The position numbers and the translations under genes are program-made. The notes under the pieces are model-generated. The model saw only the letters and a program-made list of their open reading frames with translations, did not search any database and was not told the origin of the DNA. A DNA stretch of 64,000 nt. It comes from Halictus rubicundus (taxonomy: Eukaryota > Arthropoda > Insecta > Hymenoptera > Halictidae). This document shows, one piece after another, positions 12,860-26,759 of the stretch; the stretch's first letter is position 1, and the number at the start of each line of letters is the position of its first letter. The stretch spans positions 6,538,058 to 6,602,057 of the forward strand of contig NC_135153.1 in the NCBI RefSeq assembly GCF_050948215.1, read 5' to 3'.

Positions 12860-13320
12860 TGCGCCGTAGAATCGTGCGACGGAGGAGAGCAAGAGAAAGT
12901 GAGAAGAAAAGGTAGAAAACGAGCCGACGGGAATGGAAGGCGAGGAGAGGAGAAAGACAAGGAGGACGAAGCGGCCGAAGAGAAAGACGAAGAAGAAGAG
13001 CGTATCCCGGGCCACCGTTCGCAGGAGAAAGAGGGGAAAGAATGATGCAGGATCGAAGGGCGGCGCCTGTGAGCAAGGTGTTTACCATTCCGGCTAAAAA
13101 TAAAGTACAAAGGCCGGGCATAGTGCGAGAGAGAGAGGGGGGGGGGGAGAGGGAGAGAGAGATCCTTCTCCCGGCGTAACTGGCAACAAAAAGCAGAATC
13201 ACCGTCCGCGCATTCTTTGCCCACCATGGGCGTAAGGCATGCTCTCTCTCCGGGAGAGGAAGGACCCCAGGAGAAGAGAGACAGAAAGAGAAAAGGGGAG
13301 AGAGATGAGAGTCGAAACGG
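12860..13320. repeat. Purine-rich segment with GA and poly-G tracts
   Basis: Strong purine bias on the plus strand, including a poly-G run near 13136-13148 and gagagaga runs. It produces several long overlapping frames on both strands, none protein-like. Confidence 0.7.
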
Positions 13321-13755
13321 TGCTCGAGGGGTCGTTTTCTGGTCCTTCTAGTAGCCATCTATAGCTGCGCTGGCCCACGCTACTTCCAGGAACCGTCCTA
13401 CCCGTCAGGACATCTGCTCCGATTACAGGGGTACACGGGGTCCTTTTTCGCACGTAAAGGACCCTCCCAGCCTTCTTTGCCCGGTTTATCGGCCGTTCGA
13501 TGAATCATAGCACCACGACACACCGTGGAAATTTTCGACCGTCTCGCAAGACTCCATTGCTTGCATCCCTGAACGTCTCCCTTAGCTACACTGTCTGACG
13601 ATCCTTGAGAAAAATGGCTACCGACTGCGGCGTAGATTGGGGTGCGTGGAACGTAGTCTGGCTCTTGGAGGGATCGTTACGCAGGCTGCAACTCTTCGGT
13701 GTTGGTAACACCCCTTCAACCCCCCCGATTCTCATACACGTCCACCTACATGATA

Positions 13756-14330
13756 ATGTGACGTGGGACAATTTTAGGATCAGAAACAATTTTCCAGATC
13801 TTTGATTTACGATCATATCTCCCTTTCTTGCCGTACAGTGATTTCTCTATATTTGTCGCCAAAGTCTAGATGATTAACGTCGCGGAATTATCCCAACTAC
13901 CATCGTCATAATGTGACGTGGAACAATTTTAGGATCAGGATCAATTTTCCAGATCTTTGATTTACGATCATATTTCCCTTTCTTGCAGTACAGTGATTTC
14001 TCCATATTTGTCGCTAAGGCCTAGATGATAAACGTCGCGGAATTACCCCCACTATCTACGTCATAATGTGACATGGGACAATTTTAGGATCAGGAACAAT
14101 TTTCCAGATCTATGATTTACCATCATATTTCCCTTTCTTGCAGTACAGTGATTTCTCTATATTTGTCGCTAAGGCCTAGATGATAAACGTCGCGGAATTA
14201 TCACCACTACTGCGGGGTACTCCCCGCGAGGTGTCCAGAAGCTCGAGAGGAGTATAAACATAACTCGACTCCTGGATGATACACGACGCTGGCAAGACCC
14301 GCGTTGTTGACATATATCGAAAATTCACTG
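13756..14330. repeat. MITE with triplicated 155-bp end-plus-flank unit
   Basis: A complete reverse-oriented copy (14146-14330, 185 bp) is preceded by two extra copies of its first 70 or so bases together with about 85 bases of flank. The CAGTGATTTCTC ends occur at 13836, 13991 and 14146, exactly 155 bases apart. The flank unit starts gtgacgtgggacaattttag. This looks like tandem duplication after insertion. Confidence 0.85.
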
Positions 14331-14334
14331 TACT

Positions 14335-15720
14335 ACGATCGTAGACCTTCATACGAGATAAACGCAACAAAATTATTGCTGATACGTGCATGCCTATCTA
14401 GTTGCGAGTTGTTTTATAAAAATGATGGGATTTACTTCGATTTCTCGCAATTTTTCTGACAATATGTGCTTGAACGAAGAAGTTTCTTTAATAATATCTA
14501 ACATATAAATAAATATACATATATAAAATACAGAATTGTGATCGGTTGGTAAGGTTACTGTTAAGAAACGAATTTTGATCCCTGTTCCTCTGAACAGCCT
14601 CAAAATACTTCGACCTCATTCCAATAAGCTGCAGTCGAATAATTAACCTTTCATCAAGTAAATTGTTCAAGCTATTGAAGCCGTCTGGCTATAAATAAAA
14701 ACATGGTAAAATCGACCACATTTCTACGGATCGTTTCGTAAGCGTCGCACAATGGTAACACAATTTTCTTCTACTTGTCGAAGCTTTTCAAGTTCCCGTG
14801 CATATATTTGCTTAGGATCCTGAATGGAAGCTGTGTTCCTTGGACGTGTGTGCATAGAAGCTCGTCCTGCTGTCGATTCCTTTTCCAGAAACCCCGTGGG
14901 ACATCTGCTTCGAATGCCGACTTCTATTTGTACATGTGCTTATATGCATCCTCCCCACGACCGTGAAACGTATCTCTCGTTTTCCTCTCCCCTCCCCCCT
15001 CTCACTCACTGTCTTCTCGATGCTCCACCCAGCCAGAAGAAATATCAGTGATATTCATTATCATACGACTAGACTATACTCGAACTAATTAGGTCCCCGA
15101 CGCTCGTCGGCCATTTGAAGCTCTTTCAAAACTTATCTTTGCCTTCCCCGCCGCCTTTGTCCGGACACATATGCAAGTCAAATTCCAAGGAGAGAAAGAC
15201 ACTTTCGAATTTAGTCTCTTGGAGCCGCTAATGTCCCGTTTGCCACGAAATTTTGTAATTTAGGGCTTATTATATGAACTCTAAATTTATTGAGAAAAAT
15301 CGACGATTCTATTATCGAAATTCGGAGAAAAACTTTTTCAAATAATAATAATAGTCTTGACAAACTTTCCTGATGCCTATTGACCCGCATAGCAATCTCG
15401 AATTTAACATTCTTCGTTCAGTCATTCATAATCGTTCATAAATAATTTGTTACTTGTTAAAATAATGACAAATTCATTTCAAAAATAAGATCAACAATTT
15501 TATTACTAAAACTGGCTGAAAATCATTGCCATTTCAATCAACAATAATATTAGTATTAATATTCTTCGTTTAATCGTTTCATAGTCGTAATATTTAAACA
15601 ATGGTATGTGGAAGAAAGGTGTGGCTCGAATTCAAAATAGTAAAAAACCATTTAACGGATTAAAATTATGCTAAAAAAAGAAATAAACATCCGGCTCTTG
15701 TATCTCGTGCAGTTAACGCA
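14335..15720. other. Intron sequence, nothing recognised
   Basis: A pyrimidine-rich patch near 14990-15010 is the only feature. The short frames are not protein-like. Confidence 0.5.
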
Positions 15721-15724
15721 GGGG

Positions 15725-15752
15725 ATTTTTATTTTGCATAAAAATCCGCATT
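15725..15752 (-). repeat. TGCAAAATAAAAA motif copy
   Basis: On the minus strand: aatgcggatttttatgcaaa followed by ataaaaat. Confidence 0.65.
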
Positions 15753-17259
15753 AATTGAAACCTTTTTGAAGAACAGTTAACTAGTTTCGTAGAAGAAACA
15801 GAACGAGTTGTTGTGCACTGCAGAATTTCGATTTGTGTGTGTGTGTGTGTGTTTCGGGAAACGATGAATTATTCCATTTAATCCTGTCAATGTTTAATTG
15901 GATAAAATATGGAAGAGGCCTCGGGATGGCGGAGGTTCCCAAAGAACTCGTTGCAACCTTGTCCGACTTGTTTCTACGTTCACTTTGGTGAAGAACGACG
16001 GTGACCTCATCGTGCGTGTCTGACGTGGTACCGGCAACGACTACTGATTCTCCTCGCGGCACGGCGGACGCACACGTGGTTCTCTGTCAGGATTTTCCTC
16101 GTTTCGTGAGAACTTTCCTTCATAACTCGTACAACGCTGTCGACACACCCTTTCCCTGAATTACGAAAACAGAAGGTGTATTCCCCAAGAACGGAATATA
16201 TTTGCGCAACCTCTCTCTACGCGCACAATAAAATCGATCAGTTTAGTCGATTAGTTTTAATACTGCTTTATTCATCAAATTTTAAAACATATTTTTCCTA
16301 ATTCCTTCACCCTAGTGAACCCTCGATTGCATGTATTTATAACAAAAAAGAAATAGGTGTTATATAAAATTGTGAAGATATTAGAAGAATTTGAGAATAC
16401 TACATTATTTTCAACATACTAAATTTATTAAAAGGAGAATTATATTTGCACTCAACTTTTAGTTACGATTCATTTGGGAGATTTTTATTTTGATTTTTCT
16501 TTTACTAAAAATATAGACGAAGAAGAACACAAAAAATTCATTTTAATTGGTACAGAACAAGGTCTGATCAATTTTTCCTCCACTGAAAATTCCGTGACAC
16601 TTGATCAATGAATTGTTACAGGAGCAAACAATTGGTTCTGCTTCTACTACAAATTTGCTTCCTCTAACATTTATCCTTTTAAAAAATACCACGAATGAGT
16701 GAATTAAAATATGTTCACAGTATCATTGTATGCCGAAACGAACTCGGGTTTCTCGGAAAGTGTCAATGCACCGCGCGTACCTGGGCTACGGGCGCCCACA
16801 TGAGTCACGTCCGAAATTACGTTTAACCAGCTTGACGAAATTAAAAACGACTGTGGAGGAAAAGCGTAATTAAGATTCATATTGAGTGCGTTGGGGTCCT
16901 CCTGCCATCGCCACGAAACAGTTTTATATTTCAAGGGGATCGTTTCCTGTTGGAAGCTAATTTTACTGTTCTCGTCACCTGGATCTCTATATTTATTGTT
17001 TTTGTACATTTAGTGTTTAAATGAAAGTTACTCCGAGTAAAACGAAAAATTAAAAACTGTGGAACTATTTATTACCGAATCTCACAACAATAAAAACAAA
17101 TACTACGAAAGTATTGTTAATGTTGCAATCAAACATAATACTAACCTCTTGCACTATGATGTAGCTTATGGTTACAGTGATTGCTAATCACTGATTAGAA
17201 TTTTTTTCGTTCGAGTCAATAATACTGTCAACAAAACGGAATTTAATTAAAGGAAATTA

Positions 17260-17370
17260 ATATAAAATTATAATTACAATTAGAATTGCAATTAAAATTA
17301 AAATTACAATTAAAATGGAAAATAAAATTAAAATTAAAATTGTAATTGAAATTAAAATTATAATAATAAA
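17260..17370. repeat. AT-rich aattaaaattac tandem tract
   Basis: Irregular six-base-type repeats of attaaaa and attacaa over about 110 bases. Confidence 0.8.
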
Positions 17371-19500
17371 ATTTAGTAGATTCTGTTAGAAATTTTCAGC
17401 CCGACTCGACCAGTACGGTGAAAAAATGTTGTTTTCCGCATAGAAAAATTCATCCCTGAAGAGGTTAGAAGAAAGAGTGACTAGGAGAGACGAAGAGGTC
17501 GTAGCGGAAGGTTTTCACCTAGAAATTCCTTACAATCCTCCATTCAGAAGATCGGATGTTTTAGGACCGGCCCGGTCTCGGTTAGGCTCGTGAACAGTCG
17601 TAGTTTCACCACGTGGTTCGATCCGACTATAGCAAGTTTCAAGCGTACGTCATATCCGAGGCTCGAGGTCGGAGCCTCGAGAAGAATCGGCCGGCTGTTG
17701 GCTTCTCGAAGTTAGAAAGCCGATTCTCTCGTATCTGGCCTTGGCTCGATCAATATTTACGAACATCCGGTTCGCGGGAAGATCAAACACAGGACCGCGG
17801 GGGTAAAACGCGAGCAAACGGCTTCTCATAGGTCGGTCGATATATTCGCGACAAATTCTGACGTAACAAGGTAGCGGCAACCGGAAGTGCTGCGATCAGC
17901 TCGGCTCAGCTCGGTTCGTGGAAGTTATTGTTATTGAATTTCAAGCCTCGATCGACATAACACTACCGCGTCTGATTTACGGCGGCCACCTCCCACCCAG
18001 GGGCCGACGGGTTCCGAGAAACGCGAACATAATACTTTCGAAGTCCTTTTTATTCGGAAAGAGATTGATAGATCAGAGGGCCGGATAACGGGACAACCCG
18101 GGATCCATAGATTACGGATTCATGCGATTGTTGGCCGCGATTTTTACCGGGTCCGAGACTTTTATTCGGCGTAATTATCGCCGCAATTTAGAAAATAATT
18201 TTTGCTTTTGTTCGTCTTGCCTCGACGTTGTTTTATTCATTATTGTTTCTAGTCCTATGGCGGCAAGAATATTTCTTTACTGTGCCGAATAAATTTTATT
18301 GGACGTATTACTGAATTGTTACAACTAAAAAAATATTTTGAAATCGTTGTTCAACACGGTATCATTGCTTGAATATATAGTTTCTGCACAAAATAATCGT
18401 AAAGCAATTACCGATTTTTAATCGAATTTTCAGGATTGTATTTAGCGGAGAAACCAATCTGTTGAATGATTTAATGCATCATATTAACTATTTACGTTTT
18501 TAGAATGTCTATAAACCTATCAAAAACCCCATTGTTTTGTTTTGTTATATCAGTTATTACTATATATTCGATAGCATTATTATTAAAAAATATGAAAATT
18601 TCCGTTTAATCAGAGATTTTCTTCCCAATCCAATTCTCAGAAAAGAAATGATTGAAATGGAAAATTCCTGAAAAATTCGCAGTATACCAAGAATAAAAAA
18701 AAGCTGTTTAAGTGTTCTTAACCTTTCCCGGTTCATTTTAGCACGAAAGAGTTGATTTACGATTCCCGGCCATAAAATTGCAATAATTCCGATACTTTCG
18801 TTTAACTACGCGTTTCAGAGGTTGCGTGTCCCCACCCTTTCCGGTTGAGAAAAAAATCGCGGAATACAATGGATTTCTCGCAGTATAATGCGAAGTAGCT
18901 GGCCCGAAAGAATAGTTTTGTGTGCGCGTACGGCAACGCTTCCTGGGAGTAGCGCCGGGTTACGAAATGTTAACGAATTCGTTCCCGTTCGCTCGTAAAA
19001 CGATTATTTTCGCTGCCCGGGAGCCGGGCTTATTGTTCCTCGCGCGACAATGAACACTGACACATTACGCAAATTAACCATCCGATGCTCGCTCCCGACT
19101 CGTAAAACCTTCGCCACTCCTCCTACTAACTCTTATTCTTATTCTTCGACGGTTCGGTTTCTCGGCGGCTCTCTGCCTATCGGACGAGCGAACGACGTCT
19201 GTTCTTGGTCGACTCATTCTACTATCGACGCGTAGCGGGACATGTCGCGTTGTCGACGAGTTTAAATGGCCGTTCGAAAGCCACCGGCGACGAAAAAACA
19301 ACGCTGGCCATTTAAATTCCTGCCGGTGAATGGCGGGACATTAACGAAACGTAGTCGAAACCTTTGCCAGCGGTGTCGTCGACCCTGCGAGAATCGATTA
19401 CAACTCGCTATCGAGACGAATTCGAGTCGATTTCGAGTTCGCTTCGTTCGCTTAAACCAACGATCTGGCGCACCTAAGCATCTTCTCGGTTGAAAATTGT
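17370..19500. other. Intron sequence with a GC-rich patch, no gene recognised
   Basis: The 17540-18200 and 18900-19480 parts are GC-rich with several overlapping short frames on both strands, typical of non-coding CpG-rich sequence. Confidence 0.5.
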
Positions 19501-19509
19501 CACAAACTA

Positions 19510-19880
19510 CTGCCTCCGAGTTACACTTCCAAGCGAAACTCGCTCTTAAATCACTTATAAAATAATTCAATATGCGACGCAAACAAATCCCACATCGTTC
19601 CACACGCATCACTTCTAAACTACCGGTCTTCTAGGATTAAAGCTTGGATTTTCGACATCTTCTCGCCAAAATCTACAGGATTACATTTAAAAAAGTTAAA
19701 AATGTCTGGTTTCCCCAAGTAAAGTTTAGTCCAATTCTTCAATTTCGCGAGTTTCAAGGGTTCAAAAAATTCCAGAAAATTCTCTGATCATCCCCGGATT
19801 GCTCCGATACCTCCAGGTAACATTTCCGAGCAAAACTCGCTCCCGAATCGCTTCCAAAATGATTTAATGTAGGACTCGAA
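19510..19880. repeat. Inverted diverged copies of the 150-bp unit
   Basis: The complement of 19810-19870 reads attaaatcattttggaagcg then gagcgagttttgctcgg. A second match spans 19520-19575. Together with 20639-21185 these form a large imperfect inverted arrangement. Confidence 0.6.
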
Positions 19881-20638
19881 GCGATTAGGTGAGTGAAACT
19901 TTGAAACCAGCGAGGTCTCGGTCGGATATCCGTCGATAGCCTTCCACGTGTAGTCCAGAAAAGTTTACACGGCCTCGGGGCTGGTCACCGCCCCCACTTC
20001 CAAACTATTTCTAATGGTCTGGTCGTGCTCGCCGACAAAATCGACTCCCGTGACGCCTCGAACAATAGGCAAATAGGCTGAATCAGGTACCGTGCAGCCA
20101 TCCACACCACTCGAGGAACGCGTCCTCCCGGGTCCTATTGTGTTTGAGTTTCCTCTTTCCACCTTTCTCGGACTTTTTACATAACGACAAAAGGCCGAGT
20201 GGTTTTTCGGCTGTGCTCTCCGGCCGCGCGGTTCTAACGGCTCGGAGAAAGTTCTACTTGAAGGACCGAAAAAACCGGGATACATAGATCGGATCGTGGT
20301 GAACACGATGCTTGCTATGTAGGTTACCCTGTGTGGCAGAAATCGATGGATTACGGGCCGAGAGGTCGGTGATTTGTGAGCACCTACAAGATACATATGG
20401 ATTCCACGAGAACAAAGACTTTGGCCGAAACCGGAGAGAAGAGAAATCGGAAAAGCAACGTTTCTTGCTAGCTGGAGATTCCATTCTTTGGCATTTTGTA
20501 TATATAGAAAAAATGCCAGTTGCATTTTTGGGAGGAAAAGCGTACCGAAAAATTTCTTCGAAAATTCCAAATTGTGATCAAATCTGTTTCTGTTTGAAAA
20601 GTACAGTTTTAATTGGACGATAAACCTTGCATTTATTT

Positions 20639-21185
20639 GGTGAGTATTAAATTATTTTGAAAGGGATTTCGGGGTGAGTTTCGCTCAGGGTGCAAATTGG
20701 AAGTAGTAGAGCAATCTAGAAATGCTTAGTCAATTTTTGGAATTTTTTGTACCTTCAAGATTTGTAAAAAATAAGAAAGAGACCTGAAGGTTCATATTAA
20801 ATTATTTTGAAAGCGATTTGGGGGTGAGTTTCGCTCGGGGTGTAGATGGAAAGTAGTAGAGCAATCTAGAAATGCTTAGACAATTTTTTGAAACTTTTTG
20901 AATCTTCAAAATTTACAAAAAATAAGAAAGAGTCCTGAAGGTATATATTAAATTATTTTGAAACCGAATTGGGGGTGAGTTTCGCTCGGTGTGTAGATGG
21001 AAAGTAGTAGAGCAATCTAGAAATGCTTTGACAATTTTTTGAACCTTTAAAATTTCTAAAAAAGAGACCTGAAGGTTCATATTAAATTATTTTGAAAGCG
21101 AGTTGGGGGTGAGTTTCGCTTGGGGGTGTGAATCAGAGGTAGTAGAGTAATTGAGAATGCTGAGGAAATTTTTTGAAGTTGTCCG
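20639..21185. repeat. About 150-bp tandem repeat, four copies
   Basis: Units begin near 20643, 20793, 20944 and 21080 with attaaattattttgaaagcg and contain gggggtgagtttcgctcggg and tagtagagcaatctagaaat. Inverted, diverged copies lie at about 19520-19580 and 19810-19875. Confidence 0.9.
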
Positions 21186-22872
21186 AACCGTTGGAATTCA
21201 TTCGAATGGGAAGATTTTCTGCACGAATTAATTCGGCTCGAATGAAATAAGTATAGAGTGATAAGTTGAGTTATTATAGCAATGAAAGTCGGATGGACTA
21301 GTGTGTGGAAACTGGTTTTGCCAGTGACCGTCTTAATTTATATCGCTGACGGTGACTAATGGAAATAATTATCACCTTTTGTTGAAATTCGTTTTTTGAT
21401 CGCGTTGTACAGCTCAACTCGTCGTATATTAAACGGCCGAGGCGAACACGGAGATAACAAAAACGGTGTTGATTGTCGCAGAAAATTATGAATAAGAAGT
21501 ACAATTGCATAAAGCGCTGCAAATCCTGATAAACAGATATTAAACTGCAGATTCTGGTCAAGCTAGAAACGGAAACAGGAAAATTCGAGAATATATAGAA
21601 AAACCAGGCGGACAATTAGTATTCCCAGATGTTATCGTCTTTCAAAAGACACGCTTTTAGAAAAATATCTTTTCACGTGGCGTGTGCACGTGATGCTCGG
21701 TAAGGAGGATGCACCTGTTGTGGCCCGACCTTACGGCACTCTATATCCAGGAAATGATCGATAAATTGGTGAAAGGAAACGAGCTACGTGTTGCGAATGC
21801 TACTGAAAATATTCCTCGGAACCGACACTGTTACCTTGTCCATTAAAAAGAAAAAAAAAAGTTAACCCTCCGCTTTTTACACAAAATGTATTCTGTGGAA
21901 AAAAATTTTGATTTGCCGATAAACACGCATTTGCAAGAATGCAAATCACTGTAATTAACAGTATTCGAGGTAAGGATATAACTCCGGTAACACACGTCAT
22001 TAAACCTTTCTCTAATTATACTTCGCGATCTTAACCGTGATCGAACGCAATCTTCGAAATCATTCCAAAATGTCCGCTTTCTCGGCCGCGATTCTTTCGA
22101 TCGGTTATTACAAAAAATTATATTTAAATTCGCAAAAATGTTGTCAGATGAGTGAAAATGTTGTCAAATGTTGAGTTTATAATCAAGCGAGTGTATTACT
22201 GGATTAATTATCTAAAATCGTTACACAGTAATATAAATGAACCAGACACAGGCTTCTATAGAATCACAGAAATTAGGGTTGGAAAAAATGTTGTCCCCCT
22301 GTCCTACTCTAAAGAAGCTAAGTGTCCGATTAAACTTCTTCAAATATTTTCCTAACATCAATTTAGAACACAAAAGCACAAGGACTCTCGGTCTATTAAT
22401 ATCCTTCAATCTGCCGCGAAGAAACTGTAATAAAACGTCGCCCGTAAAAACCGGACAGCGTGACAGTCGCCGTGTCCACTATTGTTACGAAAAATCTCTT
22501 TTTCCATGGTCGACGTCCCACGAAAGTGAAACACGCAGTGTCGAAACGATCCCACCGCCGAGAAGGGAGAAATCGCGTCGATGAAACAAAGTTTCCATCA
22601 GCAAAAAACCATAGCGAAAGAGAGTATAGCCTTCTCTCGTTCGCGTCGGCTGCCCCAGAGACGGAAGCCGAGAACAAATGCCCCGAAAGCTAAAAAGCCG
22701 GGGAACGCCATGGATTCAATTTCACGGGGCTTAGGGGATCGATTTAATTCCCGGTTTTCTTTCAGCGATCCTTTCGTCCCAGTTCCATCGGAACGGAAAC
22801 CTGGCACGAACTACACGAACAACACCTGTCGCACAGTGTGCGGCTACTTTAAGGTAGGCCAGAAGTCCAGGA

Positions 22873-22876
<4 letters not shown>

Positions 22877-22931
<55 letters not shown>
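22877..22931. repeat. (GA)n microsatellite
   Basis: About 27 uninterrupted GA dinucleotides. Confidence 0.95.
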
Positions 22932-22934
<3 letters not shown>

Positions 22935-23221
22935 ATTGGTCAACCAGGCCCCGCAAGGTGCACGCCGCGAATGTCGTCGACAGGTAGCATGTGCTGATGA
23001 TAACGCACCGGTAATATTTTCGGCACACCTTGCCGCCTATGGAGGCTTCCCGAGTGTAATTACCGAAGAAATTAAGATTTCATGGCTACGAGGCGACTCA
23101 CCTGAGCTGCGAATCGGTCCCCGCCTTTGCGATCTTGTTATGCGAAACACGTGGTCTTCCGAGTGGGATTTGTATCCCCGATTTATATTTTCGAGGAATC
23201 ACAAGTGTACTAAAGTATAGA

Positions 23222-24175
23222 ATTTAGTGTAGAGCGGAGTATACATCAGTCTATACAATAAAATATAGAACTGAGTATAGAGCTTAATATAGAGCTGTGT
23301 AGAGAGCTGTGTAGAGAGCTGTGTAGAATAAACAGCTGAATATAGAGCTGAATATACAGCTGAGTATAGAGCTGAGTATAGAGCTTAATCTAGAGATGAA
23401 TATACAGCCGAGTATAAAGCTGAGTATAGAGTTTAATCTAGAGCTGAATATAGAGCTTAATTAGAGCTGAATATAAAACTGAGTATAGAACTTAATTAGA
23501 ACTGAATATAGTGCTGAATATAGTGCTGAATATAGAGCTGAATATAAAACTGAGTATAGAGCTTAATTAGAACTGAATATAGTGCTGAATATAGTGCTGA
23601 ATATAGTGCTGAATATAAAACTGAGTATAGAACTTAATTAGAACTGAATATAGTGCTGAATATAGTGCTGAATATAGAGCTGAATATAACGCTGAATATA
23701 GTGCTGAATATAGAGCTGAGTATAGAGCTGAGTATAAAGCTAAGTATAAAGCTGAATATAGAGCTGAATATACAGCTGAGTATAGAGCTGAGTATAGAGC
23801 TGAGTATAGAGCTGAGTATAGAGCTGAGTATAGAGCTAAGTATAGAGCTAAGTATAGAACTGAGTATAGAGCTTAATCTAGAGCTGAATATACAGCCGAG
23901 TATAAAGCTGAGTATAGAGTTTAATCTAGAGCTGAATATAGAGCTTAAAAAGAGCTGAATATAAAACTGAGTATAGAACTTAATTAGAACTGAATATAGT
24001 GCTGAATATAGAGCTGAGTATACAGCTGGATATACATAGAGTCGAATATAGACCACACAGAGTAAAGTATAGAATATAGTGCAGAGCAGAGTATAAATGT
24101 GAGTATAGAGCAGAGTGTAGAGCAGAGTATATAGCAGACTAGAGTAAAATATAGAGCTGAGTAAAGTATATGTAG
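23222..24175. repeat. 12-bp minisatellite, about 950 bp
   Basis: Dozens of units of the type gctgagtataga / gctgaatatagt with few indels. As 12 is a multiple of 3, all frames stay open and give artefact peptides (repeating ILSS or IELS). Confidence 0.95.
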
Positions 24176-25924
24176 ATCGAGCCCAGAGCATAAATCAGCC
24201 CACCCAGAAAAGCGCACATCATCCAATACAGGTCGCAAAAATAATTCTCCCCTCGAAACAATAAATTGCACAGATTTTTACGAGCTAACTGGAACCGACG
24301 AATACATCCAAGTCCGAAAAAAAACTGCAAGAATGAAGGAAGTGCTAAAAGGTATTTAATTCCTCAGGTAAGTTCCATCGAACATTCCTTCAAGCTTGAT
24401 AGCACAAAGCAGCAATGAAAATAGAGGCCGAGGAGTCGGCCTCAGCTAGACCGCACGATAATTTTTCAAATCACAAGGCCGCCGGCTGGATCGACGCACG
24501 GACGCGGAACGAGTCGTCGTTCTTTTGCAAAAACAGGATTGCTATGTCATAGATTGCTATGCCGGTCTGTGTGCAGCGTGGCCAGCATGTTCCCCTCGGT
24601 GTTTCGATCTTTAAGGCACCGTGTTTGCCGGTTTCGAACGATTACGTTTCACTTTCTTGGTGGCACATTGTTATAACTAAATGAATTGCAGGCTATCCGT
24701 GCGCCGACGATGTGTTAATAGTAATTCCAACGCTCGGTAATCATGAATTCGTGGTACGCCTGGTCTATGGCCGCTGAGGGTCTGGCACAGTAGATTCAGA
24801 CGCTCGTGGTCAGACGCGCTGATACTCTTCGAGCGAGCTATTGCTTCGTAATTGAATTCTGCGAATTAGTCTCTACTTAAATTTTATCCTATCAAGCTTC
24901 GAACATTTTACGACGTCGAATTAATTTATTTATCGAAACGAAATCTGAAAAATTAACCTTCTCAGTTCTAAAATCCTTCGTATCTTGCTTTTTTTTTTTA
25001 TTTTTATTGGAAGAAAGTTTAAACGTTTAGCTGAAGTAACAATTGCATGTTAAATTGGTAACTGTAATATGCATTTCAAAATTTTTCTATAGAATACTCA
25101 AGAAAATTGGAATCAGCATAAAGATTTGCAGCCCGCTCAAGACCCTTCGAACCTTCCGCATTTCGTCCTAACTTAGTGCACTCAATGCGGCATAAAAACG
25201 AATAAATTTGTAAATAAAAATCTCAATAGAGACGCGAAGTTAGTTCGACTCGGCGCACAAAGGATTCGTGTGATCGCGATCGTCACGCGCGTGTGACGGT
25301 GCGGATTGCGCGGGTTTTGCAAACGACTCATTTAAATTTATTTCACTTTTTTTTCTGGTTCTAATGGAGAAAAAGTAATCTCTTCTCGGTCTCGTTGCGC
25401 CGGCACGCCCGATGCGACGCGGTGCATCGATGCAACCAGCCGGCCACGGCCCCGACCATCTGCCATCGCAATTAGGAGCCAGCACGCGAATCGTAAAAAC
25501 TTACGGCAAAGGTGGTGCTTTCCACCTGTTTGCCTTTTTCTTCCCGTTTCCTTTCTTGCCCTGCCCTTTTCCCGTCGTTTTTCCATTGTCCGACGCTGGC
25601 TGTCGCGTTTTCTACTACGAGGGCTTCGCCGACATTTAAATTTCTCGTGGCGCGTGACTCGTGTAAAAGAAACATACCGAGGGTCATGGTGTGGATCCCC
25701 CGATTCCCATACGGGAGCTACGGGCACCGTGAACCAAGCGAACTCGAACACCATGAACATCGCGAGCAAATTATTAGAGAAGCTCGTGCCCAATTTTGGA
25801 AATAAGACGTGAGCGGTTACATTTTAAAGCAAATAGCTTCACTTTCCACTATTTACTTTCTATAGTTACAATTATTTCCCAACGTTTTATAGTAATTTAT
25901 AGTAATTCTAGACTTCACCCTATA

Positions 25925-26495
25925 ACTCTATCTGCTCTATTTGCTACTCTATGTTACGCTGTGTTATTCTATGTTAGTCTATGTTGGTTTATGTTGGTTT
26001 ATGTTGCTCTATGTACTCTATGTTACTCTCTATGTTACTCTCTATGTTGCTCTGTGTTGCTCTATGTTGCTCTATGTTACTCTATGTTATTATATGTTAG
26101 TCTATGTTGGTCTATGTTGGTTTACGTTGGTCTATGTTACTCATGTTACTCTATGTCACTTTATGTTACTGTATGCTGGTCTATGTTACTCTATGTTGCT
26201 TCATGTTACCGTATGTTCGTCTATGTTACTCTATGTTACTTCATGTTATTGTATGCTGGCCTATGTTACTGTATGTTACTGTATGCTAGTCTATGTTACT
26301 CTATGTTACTCTATGTTACTCTATGGTACTCTACGTTACTCTACGTTACTCTATGTTACTCTATGGTACTCTACGTTACTCTACGTTACTCTATGTTACT
26401 CTATGTTACTCTATGGTACTCTATGGTACTCTATGGTACTCTATGTTACTCTATGTTACTCTATGTTACTCTATGTTACTCTATGTTACTCTATG
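25925..26495. repeat. 10-bp minisatellite, about 570 bp
   Basis: Units of tctatgttac with variants (tggt, cgtt, gttg). Three units encode ten residues, so all three forward frames translate as MLLYVTLCYS-type repeats. Degenerate continuation runs to about 26740. Confidence 0.95.
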
Positions 26496-26759
26496 AACTA
26501 CTCTGACATACACATACATAATTCTACACCCCACGCTATAATCTGATCTATAAATTATTCTAGAATTCGCTCTACAGTCTCGTCAATGCTCTGGTCTATA
26601 GTCTGATGTATGCTCTGCTCTATATTGAGCATCTATATGTCACTGTACGTTACATCTATAGTCTAATATATACTCTGCTCTACACATACATTACTACATG
26701 CAATTTATACAACTCTGCTGTATGTACTGCTCTATACATTCGAGATAAAAATATTCCTA

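Noticed and set aside
12820..13358. 135- and 168-aa minus-strand Ser/Leu-rich frames
   Set aside because: Products of purine-rich simple sequence.
17613..17624. tRNA B-box-like GGTTCGATCC
   Set aside because: No A-box or cloverleaf could be formed around it.
19965..20570. 201-aa minus-strand frame
   Set aside because: No recognisable domain, and overlapping frames open on both strands, which points to composition.
22237..22584. 115-codon plus-strand ATG frame
   Set aside because: No family resemblance, with competing frames on the other strand; left as chance.
23634..24191. 185-aa minus-strand frame rich in ILSS repeats
   Set aside because: Direct translation of the 12-bp minisatellite; the opposite strand is open too.
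25796..26546. 236- and 201-aa plus-strand frames resembling membrane proteins (MLLYVTLCYS)
   Set aside because: The 10-bp minisatellite reads the same in all three frames. The hydrophobic look is an artefact.
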